Part shown: positions 1 to 11,190 of the stretch, one piece after another
How the letters are laid out: each line of letters opens with the position of its first letter
Numbering within the stretch: position 1 is the first letter of the stretch
From: Spongilla lacustris
Lineage: Eukaryota; Porifera; Demospongiae; Spongillida; Spongillidae
Assembly: GCA_949361645.1 (NCBI GenBank)
Contig: OX442436.1
Span: 2,294,032-2,358,031 of the forward strand
DNA length: 64,000 nucleotides
Direction of reading: 5' to 3'
Program-made: the position numbers and the translations under genes
The notes under the pieces: generated by a model
Databases searched by the model: none
What the model was told of the DNA's origin: nothing
The model's input: only the letters and a program-made list of their open reading frames with translations

Positions 1-1160
1 ACAGCTGGCAATCAGAAAATTTATCTACACCAAACACCCTTGCTCCAGTTACAATGGAACTTCTCTATGGACACCCATGAAATGCAGGCTCTCCCAAAAC
101 ATTAAAATTTCATTGTCTTACATAAGTTACAGTATGAACCCCTGAAATGTGGACACCTCATAATCAGGACTGTTGAGGTGGGTCCTAACAGATCACACTG
201 CTAATCCTTCAACTTCAACCCTTCCACATCTTATACTATCCCTTCCACACCTCGAGGTATGCCTGGATGGTGTTGTCAGCACACAATGGGCCTTTTCATG
301 TTGGCATGAGGGTGTTGATGGTGAGGTGATGGCTGGCTGGTTGGAAATAGGTTTGCTCGACATCGATCATCATTCTGACACCTCTAATTGAAGTACACTA
401 CCAAGGAGAAACACAAAAGTGTTGTGTGATAAGGGTATGATGTTGTCAGCCCACAAAGTAGATCTATGTGAGTCCAAAATGCCACTTCTCCACAATTTCT
501 GTTAATGGTTTAAAACATTTGAATAATTGGTGCAAATTGTGTACAGTGTATCAGAACCTATGTTATTGTTGGTACCAAGTATAAATTAACAAAAGTATTT
601 ATAGTGCACAGATGGTGTACTTTAACACCATATCATATTTTAGATTTTGAGATAAGGAGTGTAAGAGAAATTTTCAATCAAATTATTCAAGATGGAAAAA
701 ACCCCTAATAATTAAGCACATATTTCATTATAAAACTTACTAGAAGAATTTTGCACTATTTTTAATAGTAAATTTAATACAATGTTGCAACATAGAATAC
801 ATACATATATTAATTAATTTAATTAATTAATATATGTCACTGTCCTCAAAAACAAGGCAATCTTCACTAGCAAAGGTGCCCAGGACTGAGACAGCATTAC
901 CTCGCTGTACAGCTACAGCGAGGCATTGAAGTAGATATGGAAAGGACTTCACTTCCCCTGATATCTTATGAACACGACAAGCAAGATCCTTTAGGAATGA
1001 AAGAGTCTGTTTTCATTAGGAATGAAAGAGTCTGTTTTCCAAACACACCCAATGTTTCTATGACAACTAGAGCAAACAGATACATATTTGGGTCCATATT
1101 TGCGAATTTACCGGATTTCCTTCTCTCAGATTGGTCAGCCACTGCCCCTGCCTACTGTGA
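1..1160. other. Non-coding stretch, no gene recognised
   Basis: AT-rich sequence without a supportable reading frame. It holds an almost perfect AT palindrome (about 803-837, centred on AATTAATTTAATTAATT) and a tandem duplication of about 27 bp (about 993-1041, core GAATGAAAGAGTCTG, twice). Confidence 0.6.
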
Positions 1161-1170
1161 TGCAACTCTG

Positions 1171-2346
1171 CTATAGGAAGGTGCATAGGTGTCCACACAT
1201 GTTGCATCCCATACAAAAAGTTTTCCACATTTCCATGGAACCAAGGTAATAACCATCGGAACGAGAGATTCCACTGGGTTCAAGTCGTGATGGAATTCGA
1301 GATGCCCCTAAAGCCCTGTGAATGATATCACTCAAAGAACTATGTCGGTGATAACGACCTTGGCTTTGGACACAACTAAGGCCATGGGTGGCAAAGGCGG
1401 TGACCTCACAACCACAGTGTTGGCAACAATGTAGTTTACAAAATGCCAAGCCAAGACAGAGGCTGATAGCAATCTGAAAGTGGAGTCATCAATTTGGAGA
1501 CCCAATGAAGACAACGGCAGTGCATTAAGCCAAATGCCCGAAAGCTGCTAGAAGGCGACTTTTGGATGTCTGATTCGTTGCCGAGTTCAATAAATCTTCC
1601 TTGATGGCTAGGATTGTTGGTATGTCCCATGAATTTTGGTGATATGAAGTAATACCTTCTGGAGGAGATTGGTTACAGCTGTTGGTCCATAAGGCAAGAG
1701 CGTCCTGAAAACTGGATATCACTGAACTGGCGGGGGGGGGGGGGGGGGGGGGGGGGGGGAGTAGAGTGGAGGAGGCAGCAACTGAAGCCAAGAAGGCAGA
1801 AGGTGCCAGCTGCACAGCACTACTAATTCCAAGCCCACCATGCCTTACCGGAAGAAAAGCTTGATTACACGCAGAATGATCATTGGAGAGGTGGATATTG
1901 AAGGTATTACACATAATTGTTTTGAGAACAGCATCATATTGCTGAAGTTGTGGTGATAAGAAGCATGGTGCTGTGCGAAGACAGTACAACAGCTTTGGAA
2001 GGGCAATGGAATGGTGCAAAAGAAGGTAGGCATCATGTCTTGATAGGAGTGTCAATCTCTCACCCATGATTTTTAGAAGATTAGTCTTCTCAGTGAGTAC
2101 TGATGGAATACCAGGCACATCACCTAATTGTGAACCCAGTAGAGTGGTCATAGATAGGTTTACAACCCTTGAACCAGGGAGTGGAGAGAGAATACTGTTT
2201 TGGGAATCAGGTGCAACAGAAATGATCTCACAGTTGCTGGGGTTAAGTTGTAGGCCAATGTCTTTGGCTCCTTGCTTAAACATAACAAGTTCATGGGAAA
2301 TATCCTCCACATCTCCTCCCAGGCTGATATAATCAAGATAGGACAT
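1171..2346 (-). pseudogene. Non-LTR retrotransposon fragment, RT thumb to C-terminal nuclease (family II)
   Basis: The upstream part (2346 to 1525) begins inside the reverse transcriptase catalytic box, reading YLDYISLGGD where YLDD is expected, then continues through the RT thumb with the GGLGI motif near 1825. A frameshifted continuation (1449 to 1171) has CxxCG...ATHGLSC, a zinc-finger pattern, then RHSSLSDIIHRAL and [10 protein letters not shown], which leads into the nuclease-like end. The same protein family occurs at 55326-56372. Being 5'-truncated, frameshifted and with a mutated YxDD box, it is dead. A poly(G) run of about 29 bp (1731-1759) sits inside the frame and would encode polyproline. 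The assignment to a retroelement is firm; the endonuclease reading of the C-terminus is inferred from the better-preserved copies. Confidence 0.8.
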
Positions 2347-2757
2347 TCTTACTCTGAAATTGTTTACCTATCCTAATCATAATGACGTTTGTTAACATTA
2401 ATTTTGGATCTTGAATATATGGGTGTTAAATTTCAAATCAGTGGTTACCTGTGTAAATTGCATTAGAACAACTTAACATAACAACTTAAAACTATGCGCA
2501 CTGTGCTAAAAAATTGCAAAAGCATGGACTATGACTGCAAGATATTATTGTTAATGTAAAGTATATTTTAATTAAAATATTAAAGTTCAATAATACTTGG
2601 CACCAACAATAGTAGGTTCTTGAAGTGTCGTGAATACGATCCCACCATAGATAATGTAGTCCTACATGTACACTATAGCGAGTTGTAAATTATGCATCAC
2701 ACAAATCACATGCGCATTTCATCAATGGGTTCAGATCCTAATAAGTCATGGGATACC
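2347..2757. other. AT-rich spacer
   Basis: No gene seen. Around 2622-2640 the string GTGTCGTGAATACGAT resembles GTGTCACGAATACGAT near 7557, perhaps remnants of the same LTR or dispersed repeat. Confidence 0.4.
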
Positions 2758-3480
2758 TTACGCTACATCTCCCCTCTTAGAATCAGAGATGGGTCTTACA
2801 GCTGATCCAGTTCGAGAGCACATCATGCGATGGCGCATGTGATGGAGGTTCAGTCTCGTCAGGTTGAGATTCAGAAGGTTGGTTTTGGACATCAGGATCC
2901 TCATCAGCAGCATCCTTGATTGGAGAAATTTCTGTTGTAGGTGTGATCTAGTCAGCCTCAATTGACCCTTGGAGGTTTGCACCAGAAATTATCTTGGCAT
3001 GGAGGCAAGTGTCGTGACAGTACCTGGCACTTTGTCCCTGCCTGTTTATACCCACACCTCTCTATAATCCTCAAGTGGTGTCTTTGGACGAGTCTGGTGT
3101 CACTGATCTCATAACAGGTTTTCTCTTTCCTCTTCAACTATTGGTTTTTCACCTTGAACCCCTCTATGAAGGGCCATTCTGGAATCAGCTGTGGAAGTGT
3201 GGTACGGAACTTTCTCTCCATCAACAGTTCCGATGGGCTCAGGTTACACCAAGGTATGGGAGTGGCATTGTAGCCTCTGACCTTTCCAGTAGTTGTCTAG
3301 CTGTTTGGACAGCATGCTGTGCTTCTCCATTGCTTGTGGGATAACGAGGACTGCTGGTCACATGCATGAACCCATATGACTGACTAAACCCTTTCATCTC
3401 ACTTTTTGTCTTGTCTCCATGCCGGCATCCAAGAACCAGAAGATGGCATTGTCTTTTTACATTTCGACATGCAGCCATGT
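2758..3480 (-). pseudogene. Degenerate Ty3/gypsy integrase remnant
   Basis: The 3478-3239 reading contains SYGFMHVTSSPRYPTSNGEA followed by AVQTARQLLER. This is the end of a Ty3/gypsy integrase core, where SSPryPqSNGeaE carries the catalytic glutamate and precedes a conserved helix. The reading at 2982-2758 ends in SRTGSAVRPISDSKRG, which resembles the TRSGR.V.PP tail of K02A2.6-type Pol proteins. The two pieces lie in different frames with about 250 bp of unreadable sequence between them, and no LTRs were found, so this is an old fragment. It is a different lineage from the intact element at 13952-18355. Confidence 0.7.
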
Positions 3481-3548
3481 GGTCTATAAGAAATCAATCA
3501 TGGTAGCTTTTCACTGCCCTAAGTTACATGTATTCGAGTTGAAATTGC

Positions 3549-4617
3549 TTGGGGGATCCGGGTGTGTTAGAGGAGCTAGACTGTACGACAATGGACAATT
3601 TTGTGGTGAAGAAGGTCACAATGTGGGTAGATTGCTTTGTGAAACTCTACAAGGCAAATGGTCATACCTACAACAAGTTATGCACAACTGTGAAGGTGCT
3701 TTTGTCGCTGCAAGATGTGACTTTCTATCCAGCATTGCTCGAAGGAGCTTTGTCAGATGCTGAATGTGAACTGTTTTCTTTACTAACCCGTTTTGCTGGC
3801 TTGAGGATTAATAATGAAACAGCCTCATCTTCCTACCACACCACTACCCAGGGCACCAAAGTGGTGGTAGAAGCTATTAATGGATGTGGAGAATTTAGCA
3901 TTGCCTGTCATCTGGATGGTAAGACATGAGTCATGAAAGGGACTTGAAGAGTTTGCCAAACAGAAACTAGATACCATTCTTTCACCATGCAGACAGCGCA
4001 CAATAAGGAGGATAGTCAAGGCAAAGACCTTGCCACTTCAAAGCTTCCTCTTTGATTCGGCTCCATGCAGTGATGGCCTGCAAGCCAAATGCGATGGTTG
4101 TGCACTCTCCAACATGCCCTTGACTGTACGAAAGGGGGACTGGTTATACTGTGCCACAATGAGATTTGTAACTTCATTGGAGATCTTGCCAGTGAAGTCA
4201 TCAAAGAGCCCATAGTGAATGAAGCTACTGTCACTTCAGATGATCCAGGTCTAAGGTTTGACCATCTGTGTCTTAGACATTGATGTCCCATTCACACTGC
4301 CATCAAGCACCTAATGCCATTATTGAATCTAGTTCGCAGGAGAAGACAGAAGAGGCACCTTCAGCTCATTTGTCCTTCCTGTGGATGGACTACAACATAA
4401 AGAGGCTAGTCACTTCCTAAAGCACATGGCCACTGCTCTGTCCTTCAAGTGGGACAAAGCCTATTCCGTTACCAGCAGCTATGCCAGATCACAGATTGCT
4501 TTTGCTGGGGTTCGAGCAGTGAGACTCTGTGAGAGGGACAGAGGGTCATGCATCAAATGGAGAAGTGATGATAGTGCTCCTCATGGAGTAAATTATTTTG
4601 TCTATTTCTTTCTCTAA
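3549..4617 (+). pseudogene. Non-LTR retrotransposon C-terminal fragment (family III)
   Basis: The reading at 3549-3929 carries an RT thumb/connection signature ending in a degraded GGLGI-like motif (LLTRFAGLRINN). It is followed in shifted frames by CDGCALQHALDCTKGG (4090-4140), a CCHC-like finger, then LCHNEICNFIGDLASEV. The final reading at 4381-4617 (FLKHMATALSFKWDKAYSV...) matches the typical extreme C-terminus of a family common in marine invertebrate genomes. Several frame breaks show that the copy is dead. The zinc finger plus the conserved H-N-x-I-R/C helix is shared with families I and II in this window, implying related 3' coding ends. Confidence 0.6.
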
Positions 4618-4853
4618 GTTGATTGTATGTGTTTAATGACAGATGTATCATTTAATTGTATGTTTTCATATATATTATCGCAGTTTTATTTGTATTTCAG
4701 TCTTACTACTCTAGTTTTTACCCTATGAAGGACATATGTCCTGTAAAAAACATATTGCATCAGTTAAATGGGTATAAGAATCATTTTGAAGTGGCAATAT
4801 AAATAATGCTCTGGCAGCATGGAATGAAAGCATGCTTTCAAATTTGATTTTTA

Positions 4854-5490
4854 ATGGATGGGCAACAGCTTGCTTGTACTCGCCTTATTAGGTGCAAATT
4901 TGGCCCCACATTGGCATGGTTGGACATGGCAGCAGCATTCACACTTATCTACATGGTTCTGAAGGTATGGACACCTAGGGAGGTTCCTTGTGCTCGATCA
5001 CTTTGCCCTGGAGTCGCTCTTGACCCCCCTTGGCTGGTCACCATGCTGTGTGATGTGTTTCCATCATGCCCATTTGCCTGTTTGGATTGAAATGGGTAGT
5101 GGGTTCACTCACGATCATGGTGGCTCCCATTCCACTGATGTGCTTATGACAGGGTGGAGAGGAAGGCCAGCGGCATTTGATGTCACCATTACCTCTCCAT
5201 GCACTAAATATAGCCATTCTAGGTGAAGCTAGATAGGTGGCAGAGGCAGCAGCCCTGGCTGCAGAATTCTGCACGGCAAATGATAGAAGTGCCAAGAGTG
5301 GGGTTGGGTATGTGTCCCTATTGCCGTGGAGACGTACCTTTGGCAACTGGGGTCGAGAGGCTCAGAACACATTTTTGTATTAGGCATCTTGCCTGGTTAC
5401 TGGTAAACCTGAATCTGATGTGGGCCATTGCAAGAGCCACACTGTTCAGAGCTTTCCAGGCAATAGGACCATTTAGTATAGGTTAGATCC
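4854..5490 (+). pseudogene. Decayed non-LTR retroelement 3' end (family I)
   Basis: Across three frames one can read the family I C-terminus: a degraded zinc-finger region, then STDVLMTGWRGRPAAFDVTI (5127-5196; compare RPADVLV..W..GKPAAFD at 54814-54876), then a tail resembling AELCRKHANNDRKCQELGWV...ETYGNWG..AQNTF. Multiple frameshifts and stops. Identified only by comparison with the intact family I reading at 54172-55200. Confidence 0.6.
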
Positions 5491-5574
5491 GCTTAGTAAT
5501 AGATAATGTAGTACTTATAGACAATGATTGAGTAGGAAACAAGTGATTACGGAAAATATGCATGCAGTACTGCC

Positions 5575-5765
5575 TGAGTTTTATAAATATTACAAACCTA
5601 CATTTACTAAATTCAAGGAACATAAGCAGATATATGCTGTTCTGTAATATTTATGAATTCATCGTGCATAATTATTCAGCAGTTTTCAATTGATGTCTAC
5701 AGATCCCATCTAAACCAATTTCATTTGTTGATTAAATTTTTACATCCCACCCTAGTTCGTCCATC
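5575..5765. repeat. Dispersed repeat copy 1
   Basis: Contains TATAAATATTACAAACCTACAT and, downstream, an inverted TGTAATATTTAT segment, then CAATTGATGTCTACAGATCC and ATTAAATTTTTACATC. The same order of blocks recurs at about 25285-25480. This suggests a small mobile or dispersed repeat with an internal hairpin; class unknown. Confidence 0.5.
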
Positions 5766-6228
5766 CACCTGCAAAATTTTCTCATAGGAATGATAAATGC
5801 ATTTGCAGTAACACTTTTGGCTACAGCAAACTCTATTAAGTGTCTCCAGCCACACTGCCATCACTGGATTCAAAAGTGTTATTGCAAAAAAAAAAAAATT
5901 ATCATACAGGATAAAATTTCAGATGCAAATGAATAGACATGGTTGTGTGTGTAGTAGCTTTGGTAGTGTTTGTATGTTGCAATCACACATGTATTATGAT
6001 ACTTTTATATTCTTATTCTACCATGTGTCATTTACTCCCTTTGTAGCTGATGTCAGAGGATTGGGTGACCCCCCTGGATCAAGTGACTCCCGGTCACTGT
6101 ATCCTAGGATGCAGTGACCTCCGGTCACTCTATTGTAGGATACAGTGACCAGGGGTGGGATAGAATGATTCCCTCCAGTCCCACGGTGTTAGTATAATCT
6201 ATTGTATTAAAACTTTCCTGCATGCACC

Positions 6229-6270
6229 GTAACCCTATAACCCTTAACCCTAACCCTAATCGCTAACCCA
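6229..6270. repeat. Interstitial telomere-like repeat
   Basis: Imperfect (CCCTAA)n: GTAACCCTATAACCCTTAACCCTAACCCTAATCGCTAACCC read in pieces. This is the complement of the metazoan TTAGGG telomere unit. It lies inside the TIR element at 6051-6817. Confidence 0.6.
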
Positions 6271-6399
6271 GTGGCTTCGCTTGAATCCAGCTTATGGGCG
6301 CCCGCTAATCACGAAATTGGGTGAAAGTCGTATCTGTGTAACCGCCATTATGGGCGCCCGCTCGTCATGATATAGGGTGCATGCATAAATCAAGCTATG

Positions 6400-6560
6400 A
6401 ATGTCTGCTGTGTGTGTGTATTGTGTGTGTGTGTGTTGTGTGTGAATGTATGGAAGATATTTATGAATGGAAGATGTATGGAAAATGTACGTATGTGTAT
6501 TTATTTTATGTGTATGCATGTGTGTATTTATGTATGTATGAATGCAGCTCACTGTCTTGC
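6400..6560. repeat. GT-rich microsatellite
   Basis: Degenerate (TG)n and TGTATG tract; both strands give spurious Cys/Val-rich or His/Thr-rich readings that are not genes. Confidence 0.8.
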
Positions 6561-6979
6561 TGTCTTACGGGCTAAAGTGTAATTACTATAATCGTTGCAT
6601 AAGCGTAAACTAAACCTGCATATCTACTGTACGTATTAATGTGCCATAAGAGATTATGATCTGAAATATAGCGAAGGGAGTCACCGTATCCCATAGGGGG
6701 TCATCGTATATCCCAGGATGGTATGACCCCCCCCCCCCCCCCGAATCCTAGGATACAATGACCGAAGGGAGGGGGGGGGGGAGTCACCGAAAAGGGGGGT
6801 CACCCAATCCTCCAACACCGGTTTCCGTCGATGCATGGGGTCTTATACCTGATGAAGCACCTGCATGGGCGACCAAATTGCACTGAAGTGGGAGCAGTCA
6901 CATTTATTTTACAGGATGAATGTGCAGGCCTCCCCCATTTATCAGGTGAATGTGTGTATGTATGTGTGTGCTATATGTT

Positions 6980-7396
6980 ATTAAAATATATTCTTGTACA
7001 GAACTGGATAATCGGCAAACCAGCACCTTTTGACCTAACTGTAACCTCACCGCTTAATCTCACTACTTTAACTGAAGCTGGGAGTTGCAAGAGGGTCAGC
7101 AGCTATGGCAGCTGAAGTTCGGAAGCATGGTGTTAATGATCGTAAGTGTGCAGAGCTTGGATGCATGGGTTTCTATACCATTTTTAGCAGTTGAGACTTA
7201 TGGTTGCTGGGGTGCAGAAGCCCAGTCCACCATTTCTCGGCTAGCATCCCGTCTGGCCATCCAGTTGCAGTGTAGCAAATCCAAGGCCATCACTACCATC
7301 TACCAACGTCTCAATCTAACACTGGTGAGAGCAAATGCTCGAGCTTTACTTTCACGTTCAGGCTTTTTCAGGTCTAAGGGTGGAGTTTTACTTTGA
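6980..7396 (+). pseudogene. Non-LTR retroelement 3' end (family I)
   Basis: Reads WIIGKPAPFDLTVTSPL (about 7003-7053) then, after frame changes, AVETYGCWGAEAQSTISRLA and YQRLNLTLVRANARALLSR (up to about 7368). These match the C-terminal nuclease-like domain and tail of the family I copies at 54172-55200 and 56612-57268. An AT-rich AATTATAATAATTATAATT tract follows at 7434-7454, as after the other copies, consistent with the retroelement 3' tail. Truncated at the 5' side by the junction with the TIR element ending at 6817. Confidence 0.7.
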
Positions 7397-8212
7397 TTTT
7401 TGCATGTTTTTCAAGTGGTGTATATGTGTACTTGTAATTATAATAATTATAATTAAAAAATGATAATATTTTAATGAGAATACACAGCAGCAGGATTACA
7501 TACTATATAAGGAGGACCTGTACGTTAATAGTAGATCCTATATATGTAGGATTTGAAGTGTCACGAATACGATTAACAGAACACCCGATACCACTGCACT
7601 GTATATCGTACAATCAATTGGACTTTAGCGAGCATATTTGGATAAAGCCATTGAATACCTAATATGTATTAAAATTACTGACGATTAGAAAGCTCAGACA
7701 AAAGAGATATCGCTTACTCGTTCCCACACTTGAACCTCGGATGATAAGTTTATTGCACTCTATCTTCGTTACGATCGATTGAAGCATAGTGTACGCGTTT
7801 ATGCGGAAGCACTAAGAACCAAAACGTTTGAAACTTCAGTACAGTGTGCCTCCCCCCCCCCCCCCCCTTGCTTTGTGGTTGCTGAGTTGTCATTGTGGCC
7901 AGAAGTCGGCGAGTGCATGTATACACTGCATGTACATCTACTGCAGACTCTATTTGATTTGATTTGATTTACAGGTACAAAAAGTACACTGAGGTAAATA
8001 ATGGCATGCACATGCAATTATGTATTACCTACGCAATGGCATTAGGCGCTAGCCGGCTTTATAGTTTTGTTAGAGTCGAGGTTACATCAGTTACTACGCA
8101 ATTATGCTATATGCTTTGTGACTTCAACTGTTCGAAGGCAAATACTGACATTTATACATAGTACATGCATACATCAATTGTCAAGTTCAGTATTACTGAT
8201 CTTACGTTCTTA
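7397..8212. other. Spacer with poly(C) tract
   Basis: No gene recognised. Contains a poly(C) run (7851-7867) and a short (GATTT)n tract near 7952-7970. Confidence 0.5.
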
Positions 8213-9894
8213 TCAAATTAATTCGTCTCTCATAGCAGGAATTATGCCTTTCCGGAATGTAATTGACAAGAGTTCGTCGACGTCGTTAATGTTGGGGTAT
8301 TCTCGAATTGCCCATTTGACATAAACCAGAAACTCACTCCAATCAACATAGCCATCAGAATCCATGTCGATGGCCTTCAGCCCCTTTCGTGTATCCTCGC
8401 ACCTGAAACACCCAAAGTAAGGAGCCATAAATCCATTGTAGAAGGAATGGAACTCCAATCGCTCATCATTCTGCTCTTCGTCGCACAAATCCCAGGCATC
8501 CCAGATTTTGCGCACGTCTCCAATGAGTCTCTTTTCGTTTGGCTTATTGACCTCCAGTTTCGCTATTACATCCCTCATTCTCTCTGTCACTTTACCTCCT
8601 GCACGGTCCAACAAAACTGCGATTCCTACCTCACTCATGTACTCTTCCTTTCGATTGGCAAGAAGGTCCCCCAGCATCACTTTTTGCATACTGACTGCCA
8701 TTTCTTCCGTAAACTGTTCATCATTGCCAAATAAATCCACTAACCTTTCCTTGATCATGGCAGGTGAAGAGAGGGTGCTTATTCTCACAGGAGCCTGCTC
8801 ACCAAAGAAGTCCGCCATGTTGAACTCATCTTTGTCCAAACGGCCTCCGGCGATACCACCAAAGTCGAAAGTGAAATCTAACGCTCTCTCGCCATACACG
8901 ACTTGCCTGGGATGGGGTTCGTAGCCAACAGCAATGTTTGTGACGTTTTTAGCTGCCTTCCGCAAGTACGTGCAGTTGTACTGCTCCTTGACTTTCTTGT
9001 TTCCCATGCAGATCAGGTTCATGAGTGTGACGGAGGTGCACGCATGTCCCACAGCGGCTCCTTCGGCACAGACACTCGCCCATACTCCATTTGCTCCTCT
9101 AGCTAGGCACTCCAACTGCACGGCTTCCGCAAAGCCCCATTTCTCGTGCACGTGCGCCAATAAGAGTCCCGTTGTCCATCCGTTCTTGTCCATGACCCTC
9201 CGCACACTAGCGGTCCACGCCCCCACCTCATCTGGCAGATACTTTCCAGTCGGCTCTTCAAAAAATATACCATACGGCCGTTGATTAGGAGGCAGCGCCG
9301 AGAGCCAGGCAACAACCTCCAGAGCTCGTTCGGGTATTTCCTCCATAACAAGCGGAAAATCTCTCAAGTTGATGAAAATTTTTGCACTAGAGCTGAGACA
9401 TTGACGGCTCCAATTCATTCGCTCTAATACCAGCTCGCACATATTGGCAACCTTAAAAATTTGGTCCAATCGACAGACTTATCATATAAATCAATCTCTA
9501 TGATAGGATTTTTCAGCCCGTATGCTTTCAGCTTGGCCAGTCCGACTGGCAGCGTCGTTGTATCATAAACACCGTCCTTTACGCCTTCGGAGACCTCAGT
9601 GAAGGCGTACAGGGTTGAAACATCTTCTCCACTCTTAACCAGTTCCTGGACAAACTCGTCATCCACACGAGTCGCGTGGGAGAATGCAGCAACAACAAAG
9701 TTCTTGAATCCGCACTTTTTTACTTCGTTGAAGATTTTCCATTTGTTTTCTATGGTATGGCCCCTGAGTTGGCCAACGGTACTCTCGCGGATGGAGTTAT
9801 CCATGATGAAGCAGTCTAAATCCCGAAGGCGCTGCCGTTTGGCTGCTTCCACCGAGATCTCCTTCTTGATAAGGTGCGTTTCCTCTTCAAACAT
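8213..9894 (-). pseudogene. DRE-TIM metallolyase-like/EF-hand protein, copy A (frameshifted)
   Basis: Starts at ATG 9894. Residues 24-40 read RDLDCFIMDNSIRESTV, matching the D...RE motif of HMG-CoA lyase/isopropylmalate synthase-like (DRE-TIM) enzymes, in which the Asp binds the divalent metal. Later AHVHEKWGFAEAVQLECLARGANGV supplies the metal-binding H-x-H and the Gly-rich C-terminal edge of the TIM barrel. The last quarter has a canonical EF-hand loop, DMDSDGYVDWSEF. I infer a metal-dependent aldolase/lyase-type fold with calcium sensing; the substrate is unknown. Relative to copy B (59321-61097) there are two extra T residues in a homopolymer (AAAAA on the plus strand, 9455-9459) that shift the frame after VDWTKF. 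The C-terminus ends early at DELI, where homology to copy B stops at a TTAA. No introns. Predicted joined length is about 559 residues. Confidence 0.75.
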
Positions 9895-10430
9895 GTTTTC
9901 TTATCCTTAATTCATGCACTTCCAATCACTGTATAAGACTGATATAGGGACTGATAGGGAGCGAATCGAACGGCTTATATAGCCAGGTAAAATACGAATG
10001 TGTGTAATGAATTTGCAGACGGGAAATTCCTGGAATGTATATAGATCATTGCATGCGGTTTTAAAGAGACCTGCTTGTTGGCTCTCGCCTCGCATTTCCG
10101 CGTGCATTCATGCATGTGTACTTGGCGGGCCTTTCAAAATCAGCTCTGCATGGTGCGGATTGTTTCTTGCTGCCCTTTGCTCTTCATTAGCTTTGCCTCG
10201 TTACATGTATGCATCTGCAGCAAGATGGATTTCCTTTATAAAGCCTCAATTAGCTAACATAATTTTGCTACTGAGACATTATAAATTATTTTTACAATTG
10301 ATCTTTAAAAATCCATGCAGCGCATACCGCTCATGTATATGCATGAAAGCATAACATTCATTCTCTACCTGCGCATAATGGACTGTTAGGCCGTGCATGC
10401 ATGCACGCACACTCTCTTAATCAATATATA
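9895..10430. other. Upstream flank of copy A, no gene
   Basis: Short similarity to the 5' flank of copy B (GAAAACATGTTTGAGG context) ends within about 30 bp. No other coding signal. Confidence 0.4.
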
Positions 10431-10431
10431 T

Positions 10432-10740
10432 AGTGGAGCATGCAAACCTTTGCGTGAATGTGGTCACAAACAAGAGCTGACTTGGTTACAACCGCAACCA
10501 ATTTGTGGGGACTATTTGGCAGTAGAGCCAGGAGTGGTATGGGATTCGTGCCAAAATTACTCAGATCTGTACGTGCGTGTATACCGCACTACAAGTTTTG
10601 GGGCACGCTACAAAATGAATGCATGCATGCACACTCTAGTGGAGCATGCAAACCTTTGCGTGAATGTGGTCACAGAAAAATGCTGAGTTGTTTACAACCA
10701 CTACCAATTTGTGGGGACTATTTGGCAGCAACTAAGTCAA
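10432..10740. repeat. Direct repeat pair with dispersed middle block
   Basis: A block of about 95 bp beginning GTGGAGCATGCAAACCTTTG occurs at about 10432-10525 and again at about 10640-10735, with a few differences. The segment between (about 10527-10620; AGCCAGGAGTGGTATGGGAT ... CACGCTACAAAATGAAT) recurs at about 18886-18968. Confidence 0.75.
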
Positions 10741-11190
10741 CAATTAGATCATTTACGGTATTACCATAATATTATATTTCTAAACTGATGGCTCATTATA
10801 GACATCTGATGTTTTTAAAAGCAAACCATGACTCACCAGAGCTAGCAAATCAAAAAGTGAAAACGAACTTAAACACTGCATTCCTTTTCCTGTCATGTCC
10901 AGTCAATGCGCACAATTGAAATTCCACATCGATAGCATGCTCATACCGTTAAGCAAGGTCATGCGATACGTATTTAGAAGGAGGGCGTTACTAAATTTGA
11001 CGACGTAGCCTTTGGTGACTGAACTGGAAGGTAAGAGTACTACAGCGATGCTCAGGACGCATGTGGCTACCACCTGAAGTGGCAACGCATTTTCTGTCAC
11101 CACGAACAAGCTGAGCGTATTGCATGAATAATCGACGTACGTTGTGGTTTTGCACTATACATTTAAACATTATAGGTATGGATTACAATT

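Larger units (their letters stand above)
6051..6817. mobile_element. Non-autonomous element with terminal inverted repeats
   Basis: The left end reads GAGGATTGGGTGACCCCCCT (6056-6075). Its reverse complement forms the right end (ACCCAATCCTCC near 6801-6813). Inverted subterminal blocks built around GTCAC and GTATCCTAGGAT repeat on both sides (6080-6170 and 6670-6790). The interior has no coding capacity; it contains a telomere-like tract and a GT-rich microsatellite. The superfamily is not determined because I could not identify a convincing target duplication. Confidence 0.65.

Noticed and set aside
8508..9284. Frames opposite copy A (and 59284-60770 opposite copy B)
   Set aside because: Antisense shadows conserved only because the two copies are nearly identical.
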